From: Emydura subglobosa
Taxonomy: Eukaryota > Chordata > Testudines > Chelidae
Length of the DNA: 64,000 nucleotides
Direction of reading: 5' to 3'
Assembly (NCBI GenBank): GCA_007922225.1
Contig: ML680047.1
Coordinates: 25,686-89,685 of the forward strand
Numbering within the stretch: position 1 is the stretch's first letter; every line of letters begins with the position of its first letter. The notes under the pieces are model-generated. The model was not told the DNA's origin. It was given only the letters and a program-made list of their open reading frames with translations, and did not search any database. Position numbers and translations under genes: made by a program. Shown piece by piece: positions 62,901 through 64,000 of this stretch.

Positions 62901-64000
62901 TGCCCCCAAGCTTGGTTTAGGCATTTACCCAGGCCAGGTCTACACCACATACCTATATCTGTATGACTACATCACTCAGGGGCATGAAAAACCCACACCG
63001 CTAAGTGACACAGTTATACCAGCCTATCCCCCCATATAGACAGCACTGTGTTGGTGGGAGAGCTGCTACCATCTCTTGGGGAGGTGAATTAACTCTCCTG
63101 TTGACATAGGAGCATCTTCACTAAAGCGACGCAGCTGCACTGATGCAGCTGCGCCACTGTAACGCGTTATGTGAAAACAAGCCCTTCGTTTGGAAGAAAT
63201 CAGAGGACACCTCTCTCCCTAGCCTCTGAGTGCCTCTGCTTCCAATTAGGAAGCGTAGCTGCTGGCTCCATCTCCTAGTATTCTAACAAGCCAGAGCAGT
63301 GAGCTCCTCTGCCTAGGCCTGACAGCTTCAGCAACATTTAGGACCCAGTTCTCAGTTCAATGCAGGCAATTAACCCCTTTCTGATCCAACTCGAGGTAAG
63401 GCACACACATTTCCTTCACCAAGTGGAGACAGGGATACTGCCTGTACCAAGAAAAGTGCTGTCCAATGCACAAAGCAAACACATTGAAAGATGAGAAAAA
63501 ATTGAGGGTCTAATCTCTGTTAATTATTTTTAGTAACAAAAGTAGGTAAGAAACATTCAGTCAGAGTCTGTTTGTTAAGTTGATGCAGTCCCTTTGAGGT
63601 GTACATTTAACAGGAGGAAAAGGAGTAGCAAACTCCACACCAGTGTTTTCCCAGGAATTGAAATTCAAATTTGCAAGGGGATTGAGAGCTGCGGGGTCAG
63701 ACTGTGAGGGTAAAGTTGGGCTGTATGGCACCCTAGTAAAAACTGAAAAATGTTTCACAATCATTTTATAAGATTTAACTCAGGTTTTAAAATCATCACA
63801 CAAATTAAAGTTGGCTATTCAAGCTTACTATGAAGCACTACATCTATATCTTTCTTGTTGTAATTTTGTAGAACTCTGCTAATGAACTTCTCGAATGCAG
63901 TGTGTTCATCTTCCGTGGCTTCTTGTGTGTCTGGTATTTCAACTGATATGATCATGAGTTCATTCACATGATCAGGTAGAAGGTGACTTCTTTTACAACA
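11796..64000 (-). CDS. MYO10-like: Unconventional myosin-X-like gene, C-terminal part (MyTH4-FERM tail), 8 exons in window
   Basis: Myosin-X family proteins are actin motors that travel to filopodium tips; their MyTH4-FERM tail binds microtubules and receptor tails such as integrins. I join complement exons 63829-64000 (partial), 61928-62225, 41217-41424, 40447-40583, 33650-33773, 23258-23707, 21693-21884 and 11796-11909. All junctions are GT-AG and phases match at every join. Without the first exon this gives about 507 residues and no internal stop. Motifs that place it are [17 protein letters not shown] (MyTH4 end), [59 protein letters not shown] and [13 protein letters not shown] (FERM). 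From memory the order and spacing are those of MYO10, but many positions differ, and the C-terminus ends in a different short tail. I infer a paralogue annotated in other vertebrates as myosin-X-like. The motor, IQ and PH exons lie outside. True MYO10 of a divergent lineage is the main alternative. Confidence 0.9.
11910..13737. other. Intron sequence, no recognised feature
   Basis: First part of the 9.8-kb last intron of the myosin gene. There is a short (AT)n at about 12009. I see no exon or element here. Confidence 0.5.
13738..15733 (+). mobile_element. CR1 LINE, plus strand, about 2 kb
   Basis: The start at about 13738 corresponds to a point in the ORF2 linker also seen in the copy at 51796. 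RT blocks [20 protein letters not shown] (14480), [11 protein letters not shown] (14805) and FADDTMLGG (14863) and the C-terminal domain follow in several frames. The tail ATTCTATG ends at about 15731, directly abutting the gypsy fragment. Multiple frameshifts and stops. Confidence 0.92.
15735..16713 (-). pseudogene. Gypsy pre-RT linker and reverse transcriptase
   Basis: Three frames cover it: 16713-16321 (linker with [20 protein letters not shown]), 16284-16072 ([29 protein letters not shown]) and 16047-15735 ([35 protein letters not shown]). The second Asp of the YIDD catalytic box is lost, and frame changes separate the blocks, so it cannot be active. Confidence 0.85.
16640..17560 (+). mobile_element. 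GC-rich LTR-like insertion between integrase and RT, with flanking direct repeats
   Basis: It interrupts the gypsy pol between the integrase C-terminus and the pre-RT linker. Both ends carry an imperfect 65-bp direct repeat (AGCAAGAGGGCGTGGC.. at about 16646 and AGCGAGAGGGTGTGGC.. at about 17494, each followed by GATGGACAGGGAG). CAGGAAGTATAAAAGC at 16752-16767 is promoter-like. A 147-codon acidic frame (16800-17243) is probably chance. Part of it (GGATGCAGTGGAGTCAGG) resembles the 5' end of the host gypsy at about 19745. Confidence 0.55.
19300..20250 (-). mobile_element. Gypsy 5' region/LTR remnant
   Basis: Lies 5' of gag on the minus strand. It has no conserved protein but shares blocks with the insertion at 16640-17560. 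It includes a locally repeated GTCAATAG..TGCCCC..GTCGGGG motif (19430-19560). The 247-codon minus frame crossing it is not a recognisable protein. Confidence 0.4.
20251..20370 (-). mobile_element. Possible DIRS RT fragment
   Basis: The minus frame reads [14 protein letters not shown] and [10 protein letters not shown], resembling the segment before RT in DIRS elements. Short and weak. Confidence 0.3.
20567..21683 (+). mobile_element. Solo LTR (endogenous retrovirus type), antisense to the myosin gene
   Basis: About 1.1 kb from TGTTACACATTG to CCCTATCACA. The 3' half has TAATAAATCTTTTTATTTTAC (polyadenylation region, about 21262) followed by the GGTTGAAGTGCTTGGGAAATC block typical of turtle LTRs. 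I see no clean target duplication. Its end lies seven bases before the last base of the splice donor side of exon 21693-21884. Confidence 0.65.
21693..21884 (-). CDS. MYO10-like: MYO10-like exon: FERM F3 lobe
   Basis: The exon is exactly 64 codons, phase 0 to phase 0. It reads [43 protein letters not shown] and [16 protein letters not shown]. This is the PTB/PH-like F3 lobe that binds NPxY-type receptor tails in related myosins. The acceptor is TTCTCTACAG and the donor GTATGTGTG. Seven bases past the exon end the intron becomes the end of an antisense LTR (20567-21683), so only the first bases of the donor are ancestral intron. Confidence 0.95.
21978..22280. mobile_element. MITE-like inverted-repeat element
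   Basis: Terminal inverted repeats AGGGCGTGTCTACAC and GTGTAGACATACCCT, about 300 bp, no coding content. It lies in the intron between the F2 and F3 exons. Confidence 0.75.
22281..23257. other. Intron, no recognised feature
   Basis: The region is AT-rich, with a poly-A tract at about 22420. No exon fits the phases of the flanking exons, which join cleanly without one. Confidence 0.5.
23258..23707 (-). CDS. MYO10-like: MYO10-like exon: FERM F2 lobe and F2/F3 linker
   Basis: This is the largest exon here, exactly 150 codons in phase 0 at both ends. It begins [18 protein letters not shown], then [36 protein letters not shown] and [17 protein letters not shown], and ends [13 protein letters not shown]. 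The F2 lobe of a myosin-X FERM is divided by a basic insertion, and the [20 protein letters not shown] part matches that place. The acceptor is CATTTATAG and the donor GTGAGA. No stop or frameshift occurs. Confidence 0.95.
24250..24785 (+). mobile_element. LTR 3' fragment
   Basis: It contains CTTTTATAATAAACCTTTAG (polyadenylation signal) and then a GC-richer tail with CCTTTGGGGTCAGGAGAACC and GGTGGCTACCCTGGGC, the layout of an ERV LTR R-U5. The 5' part is not recognised. Confidence 0.45.
25304..26096 (-). pseudogene. DIRS tyrosine recombinase
   Basis: The N-terminal part reads [20 protein letters not shown] and [11 protein letters not shown] (26040-25920). The catalytic part reads [34 protein letters not shown] and [13 protein letters not shown] (25590-25365), all typical of DIRS recombinases. 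The final catalytic Tyr region is shifted out of frame. Confidence 0.8.
26368..27895 (+). mobile_element. LTR family 1, copy B, with nested CR1
   Basis: Starts TGTGACACACTGCATCCCC and ends GGGGAACATCAGA, flanked by GTTGG (26363-26367) and GGTGG (27896-27900), a five-base target duplication with one change. It carries GCTTAATAAATTTG (polyadenylation, about 27481). A CR1 piece is inserted at about 26447-26865. Confidence 0.85.
26447..26865. mobile_element. CR1 fragment with inverted 5' part
   Basis: From 26447 to about 26765 it is a minus-strand CR1 3' end. From about 26768 to 26865 the same CR1 interval recurs on the plus strand. TTGTTTAA stands on both sides as a likely eight-base target duplication, and the uninterrupted LTR copy at 28796-29882 shows the empty site. 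Confidence 0.8.
28128..28562 (-). pseudogene. DIRS RNase H fragment
   Basis: [42 protein letters not shown] and [12 protein letters not shown] follow the DIRS RNase H block order. The end is degraded. Confidence 0.75.
28796..29882 (-). mobile_element. LTR family 1, copy C, solo, with perfect target duplication
   Basis: 1087 bp running TGTGACACTGCACCCC to GGGGACCGTCACA on the minus strand, flanked by GGCAC at 28791-28795 and 29883-29887. It contains the LTR polyadenylation region (about 29170-29215) and no coding sequence. It interrupts the DIRS element between RT and RNase H. Confidence 0.95.
29820..30509 (-). pseudogene. DIRS reverse transcriptase
   Basis: Two frames. 30509-30036 carries [30 protein letters not shown] and [10 protein letters not shown]. 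30023-29820 carries [12 protein letters not shown] with the Asp-Asp pair intact. An LTR (28796-29882) cuts the 3' end. Confidence 0.85.
30814..31081 (-). mobile_element. LTR family 1, copy E, 3' end only
   Basis: It matches the 3' 270 bp of copy C in the same orientation (CTCTGCAATCTGGA, CACTCCTGGGTCAGCCCACGC, GGATTATTCAATGG) and then stops abruptly within DIRS sequence, so the 5' part was deleted. Confidence 0.8.
32226..33649. other. Intron, mostly unrecognised
   Basis: A weak old CR1-like stretch (GGTTTACTGAAATCTAC) lies near 32508. No exon signal. Confidence 0.4.
33650..33773 (-). CDS. MYO10-like: MYO10-like exon: FERM F1/F2 junction
   Basis: The exon has 124 bases (one base closing the split Arg codon plus 41 codons). 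It reads [35 protein letters not shown] and AFMFEQ. The run of six glutamates before the W is an acidic linker where I remember a different, shorter acidic stretch in MYO10. [22 protein letters not shown] is the family-typical entry to the F2 lobe. The acceptor is GGTTTACAG and the donor GTAGGC. Confidence 0.93.
33774..34449. other. Intron, no recognised feature
   Basis: No coding signal or recognisable element. Confidence 0.4.
34450..36215 (-). mobile_element. Older CR1 fragment split by LTR copy D
   Basis: 34450-34561 is a CR1-type 3' end (AATCATAGAAATGTAGGGCT). The match resumes at 35686 (CTTAGAAAGGCTTTCTTAAT) and runs to about 36215, with RT C-terminal remnant ALVRPQLE. It belongs to an older subfamily than the copies at 8160 and 13738. 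Confidence 0.75.
34567..35680 (+). mobile_element. LTR family 1, copy D, solo, with perfect target duplication
   Basis: 1114 bp running TGTGATGCCCTGCACC to GGGGAACGTCACA, flanked by GAAGC at 34562-34566 and 35681-35685. It is inserted in an older CR1 fragment. Polyadenylation region at about 35287. Confidence 0.95.
36216..37629. other. Intron, no recognised feature
   Basis: Unique-looking sequence without a credible exon or named repeat. Confidence 0.4.
37630..40220 (+). mobile_element. Ancient CR1-type LINE, nearly full ORF2, heavily decayed
   Basis: An endonuclease remnant begins with TETWWD and [10 protein letters not shown] (37640-37690). RT blocks are [20 protein letters not shown] and [17 protein letters not shown] (39080-39230), and ADDTKIGG follows at about 39455. 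The C-terminal domain is at 39718-39966 and the 3' end reads CAGGAGGTCAGACTAGGTGATC (about 40165). It is about 2.6 kb, AT-richer and more divergent than the young CR1s, with many stops. Confidence 0.8.
40447..40583 (-). CDS. MYO10-like: MYO10-like exon: FERM F1 lobe
   Basis: The exon has 137 bases (45 codons plus AG of a split Arg codon). It reads [18 protein letters not shown] and [16 protein letters not shown] and ends [27 protein letters not shown] is nearly a signature for the myosin-X type FERM F1 lobe. The acceptor is TTCCCTGCAG, a textbook site, and the donor is GTAAGA. Frame and phase agree with both neighbours. Confidence 0.94.
40785..41080 (-). mobile_element. CR1-type 3' fragment, older subfamily
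   Basis: Begins CATAGAGTCATAGATTTAAGG and continues with CATCTAGTCAGACCGCCTG, the reverse complement of the 3' end of the older CR1 type. It ends between exons 40447-40583 and 41217-41424. Confidence 0.75.
41217..41424 (-). CDS. MYO10-like: MYO10-like exon: end of MyTH4 and start of FERM F1
   Basis: The exon has 208 bases: one base closing the Arg codon split with the previous exon, then 69 codons. It reads [34 protein letters not shown] and [20 protein letters not shown] and ends AGE. FPGTE through REFVPS closes the MyTH4 domain; [13 protein letters not shown] is the first strand region of the FERM F1 (ubiquitin-like) lobe. The acceptor is ATAATTAG and the donor GTAATA. It lies 138 bases downstream... 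in window terms 633 bases above the next exon and 20.5 kb below the previous one; that large intron is filled with transposons. Confidence 0.93.
41560..41980. repeat. Interspersed repeat with TTAGGCACCTAA motifs, left part
   Basis: GGATCCACAAA occurs three times and TAGGCACCTAAG-like palindromes recur. The repeat stops where the DIRS element at 42008 begins. The stretch at 46270-46620 may be its other side. Confidence 0.5.
42900..43421 (-). pseudogene. DIRS reverse transcriptase, second copy
   Basis: Frames give [50 protein letters not shown] and [10 protein letters not shown] stop and frame change separate the blocks, and the catalytic YLDD area is degraded. Confidence 0.8.
43469..44521 (-). 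CDS. DIRS ORF1 (gag-like), 350 codons uninterrupted
   Basis: This is the longest uninterrupted frame of any element in the window. It opens [20 protein letters not shown], continues with [20 protein letters not shown] and [20 protein letters not shown] and has [18 protein letters not shown], the ORF1 core remembered from turtle and amphibian DIRS elements. The C-terminal 100 residues look frame-shifted relative to the core. It is a gag-like nucleic-acid-packaging protein by family and has no role in the myosin gene. The true ORF1 may begin further upstream (to about 45700) in other frames. Confidence 0.75.
   Translation of the reverse strand: MASNLGLYTEELELTNNLFAVLAAAVLARVALTVHDEVFRMVKILWQTPSFLPPTSKRAEKKYYVPTKELEYLFSHPGFLRGSNGKREIGRVMQAQSQKNKDSKKLDLFERKVYFTASLQFRIANQQALLGWYNYNIRDSLLKFKELLPHESRQEFASILEEGRAIARAALQMVLNAVGSAARSVASAVLIAGCSWLQSSGLCQEVRQYIQDLPFEGNALFSDQTDARLHRLKDSRATCARYASMCHRPLGGSSGLHHSNPDFQGLPDMSPIGERIGIEVLSVVIPLRPPPRPNQASRIIRLAETIILKVRLRTMPQLHFSIQPASFQTACSPSFLLGPRSLQTTGSSIP
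46340..46575. repeat. Two head-to-head tRNA-like modules around a (GA)n tract
   Basis: On the minus strand 46399-46343 reads ATAGCCCAGTGGTTAGAGT (A-box-like) and then CTATTCAAATCC (B-box-like). On the plus strand 46520-46570 reads ATAGCCCCGTGGTTAGAGC and then CAGGTTCCAGCTC. A (GA)n tract lies at 46481-46502. These look like pol III promoter modules of a tRNA-derived repeat, not functional tRNA genes: no acceptor stem pairing is seen. Confidence 0.5.
47167..47791 (+). mobile_element. Endogenous-retrovirus LTR, 5' side of a provirus remnant
   Basis: Starts near TGAGAGCCTGAGACATGAGG. It has GTGTATAAAGGAGGG (TATA-type, about 47549) and ACAATAAACCTGGCC (polyadenylation, about 47649) and ends near CAACTGACA. 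A splice-donor-like CTGGTAAGTA follows at about 47817. A second copy of its 3' end lies at 60985-61140. Confidence 0.65.
48440..49387. mobile_element. DNA element with GTCTACAC-type inverted repeats, carrying a minisatellite
   Basis: Terminal inverted repeats GGCCTGGTCTACACTAGA and TCTAGTGTAGACAAGGCC differ at one of 18 bases. They are flanked by CTA and TTA, a possible three-base TWA duplication as in PIF/Harbinger. It separates two parts of the gag remnant. The interior contains a GC-rich tandem array at 48700-49200. Confidence 0.75.
48700..49200. repeat. About 50-bp GC-rich minisatellite inside the DNA element
   Basis: Degenerate units built on GCAGCTGNNNCCTGGCTCC followed by CAGCTGCGAGCCAGGAC, about ten copies. 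The open frames on both strands here come from this array. Confidence 0.75.
49905..51015 (+). pseudogene. CR1 ORF1 esterase (SGNH type), split by insertion
   Basis: 49905-50243 reads [41 protein letters not shown] and [15 protein letters not shown]. After the inserted CR1, 50927-51015 continues with [20 protein letters not shown] and stops. HVSTND and DGIHL are the conserved Asn and His blocks of the SGNH esterase known from CR1 ORF1; the catalytic His is in the second piece. The N-terminal part before the first block is missing or truncated. Confidence 0.85.
50244..50921 (+). mobile_element. 5'-truncated CR1 inserted in ORF1 of another CR1
   Basis: It carries only the C-terminal RT-associated region (50260-50835, 191 uninterrupted codons: [20 protein letters not shown] to [11 protein letters not shown]) and the CR1 tail. 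GATTA stands at 50239-50243 and 50922-50926, a likely five-base target duplication, although the second copy overlaps the CR1 tail motif. Confidence 0.9.
51061..53790 (+). pseudogene. CR1 ORF2 (APE endonuclease and reverse transcriptase)
   Basis: The endonuclease at 51061-51621 has ITETWW and [11 protein letters not shown] and ends in TAA at 51619. The linker follows in 51634-51876 and 51876-52394. The RT at 52291-52905 has [20 protein letters not shown] and [18 protein letters not shown] and ends in a TAG at 52903. The remainder at 53017-53253 has [10 protein letters not shown], and the C-terminal domain is at 53521-53787. About six disabling changes separate it from an intact ORF2, and the catalytic ADD is kept. 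Confidence 0.9.
53978..55682. other. AT-rich tract of unknown origin
   Basis: About 1.4 kb (54080-55420) is far richer in A and T than either flank, with long T and A runs. A 152-codon frame at 54317-54775 is rich in F, Y, I, N and K and is explained by base composition. No transposon ends or protein homology are recognised. Confidence 0.45.
56681..57042 (+). mobile_element. tRNA-headed SINE inside the hAT element
   Basis: The head GGGGCAGTGGTGAAGTGGGT carries a pol III A-box-like motif and GGGATTTAAACCC resembles a B box. The body has GTGTGGAGTTTGCATG and GGTGACCTGTCCAGG. The tail is (GAGT)n/(GAAT)n. It is flanked by AAAAATTA at 56673-56680 and 57043-57050, a perfect eight-base target duplication. 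The body resembles SINEs that I associate with bony fishes rather than amniotes (recollection, not a search). Confidence 0.7.
57991..58473 (-). pseudogene. hAT transposase core, 160 uninterrupted codons
   Basis: Reads [60 protein letters not shown] and [16 protein letters not shown], the block order of hAT transposases related to the GTF2IRD2 C-terminus and ZBED-type domesticated genes. Decayed C-terminal pieces continue to about 57400. N-terminal part upstream (58480-59270) is broken. Confidence 0.85.
59271..59486 (-). pseudogene. hAT transposase N-terminal zinc-finger fragment
   Basis: Reads [34 protein letters not shown] and [15 protein letters not shown] is the start of the BED-like finger of GTF2IRD2/Charlie8-type transposases; the His pair is partly lost. 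Confidence 0.75.
59953..60946 (+). mobile_element. Older-type CR1, 5'-truncated, plus strand
   Basis: It starts in the RT (GTGGGGTTCTGCAGGGATCA) and runs to the tail CCTATGATTCTATG. 60299-60865 is 188 uninterrupted codons of the C-terminal domain ([40 protein letters not shown]). Confidence 0.9.
60985..61140 (+). mobile_element. LTR 3' fragment, same family as 47167-47791
   Basis: Shares CTAGGACCATGCTTTGTCTA, CAATAAGCCTGGCCTGGCG, CAGCTGGGACA and CGCAGCCAACAACTGACA with 47630-47791 and no more. Confidence 0.85.
61141..61927. other. Intron, no recognised feature
   Basis: Between the LTR fragment and the MyTH4 exon donor. No element recognised. Confidence 0.4.
61928..62225 (-). CDS. MYO10-like: MYO10-like exon: MyTH4 domain core
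   Basis: This exon has 298 bases: two bases closing a split codon, 98 codons, then AG of the next split codon. It reads [20 protein letters not shown], then a stretch with [25 protein letters not shown] and [19 protein letters not shown], ending YLKFHLRR. These are the core helices of a MyTH4 domain, which in this family binds microtubules together with FERM. The acceptor is CCACTACAG with a good pyrimidine tract and the donor is GTAAGAG. The same frame stays open upstream for about 48 codons (62226-62366), so a longer exon cannot be excluded from sequence alone. Confidence 0.92.
62932..63183. mobile_element. MITE-like inverted-repeat element
   Basis: Starts GGCCAGGTCTACACC and ends GAAAACAAGCCC, an imperfect version of the terminal pair seen at 10521-10674. 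It lies in the intron upstream of the MyTH4 exon. The rest of that intron (62226-62931, 63184-63828) shows nothing further, apart from a frame open to 62366. Confidence 0.5.
63829..64000 (-). CDS. MYO10-like: MYO10-like exon, partial, just before or at the start of MyTH4
   Basis: The frame is open from the window edge to a GTAAGC donor, the last exon base being 63829. It reads an acidic stretch ([16 protein letters not shown]) and then [11 protein letters not shown]. It ends in phase 1 with a single A, and the next exon starts with TG, giving ATG at the join; this phase fit is the main support. DID..L followed by EKGY resembles what I remember just before the MyTH4 core of MYO10. The upper boundary is unresolved: an acceptor-like AG lies at 63943-63944, or the exon may continue past the window. 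The alternative is that exon 61928-62225 extends upstream in frame to about 62366, where the frame is also open. Confidence 0.55.

Noticed and set aside
1..64000. CRISPR array, bacterial operon or phage-defence system
   Set aside because: The sequence is clearly vertebrate with introns and LINEs; the tandem arrays have no spacer structure.

Overview
The window is vertebrate genomic DNA, most probably from a turtle. The evidence is dense chicken-repeat-1 (CR1) LINEs carrying the (ATTCTATG)n tail, DIRS-type retrotransposons, a Ty3/gypsy element with integrase ahead of reverse transcriptase, endogenous-retrovirus LTRs and many short inverted-repeat DNA elements. No bacterial operon, CRISPR array or rRNA is present. 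Nearly all long open frames are degraded transposon pieces or shadows.

One host protein gene is well supported. On the minus strand, seven complete GT-AG exons plus one partial exon (63829-64000 down to 11796) encode the C-terminal end of an unconventional myosin-X-like protein: a MyTH4 domain, then a FERM domain, then a short basic tail and stop. The seven complete exons give about 507 residues with matching intron phases and no frame break, so the locus looks functional. Divergence from remembered vertebrate MYO10 suggests a MYO10 paralogue rather than MYO10 itself (inference). The motor, IQ and PH parts would lie beyond 64000.

Layout. 1-780 is a 41-bp GC-rich minisatellite. 1190-2450 holds a diverged duplicated block and a short DNA element. 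2500-3320 is a CpG island with two facing ZNF143-like sites, CCAAT, GC-box and CRE sites, likely a promoter whose gene I cannot identify. 3387-5692 is a minus-strand CR1 with two other elements inserted. 5693-11795 is mostly unrecognised 3' flank with one CR1 and small elements. From 11796 on everything is exon or intron of the myosin gene. Its introns hold CR1s, a broken gypsy element (15735-20250), an LTR ending 7 bp from a splice donor (20567-21683), a DIRS element (25077-32225) hit three times by one LTR family, a second deleted DIRS (42008-46260), an LTR plus gag fragment (47167-49870), a nearly full CR1 with another CR1 inside its ORF1 (49880-53975), and a 3.3-kb hAT transposon (56594-59911) carrying a SINE that looks fish-like.

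The window is therefore one conserved cytoskeletal gene tail spread over 52 kb by repeated nested insertion. Several insertions have readable target-site duplications, so their relative order can be worked out.
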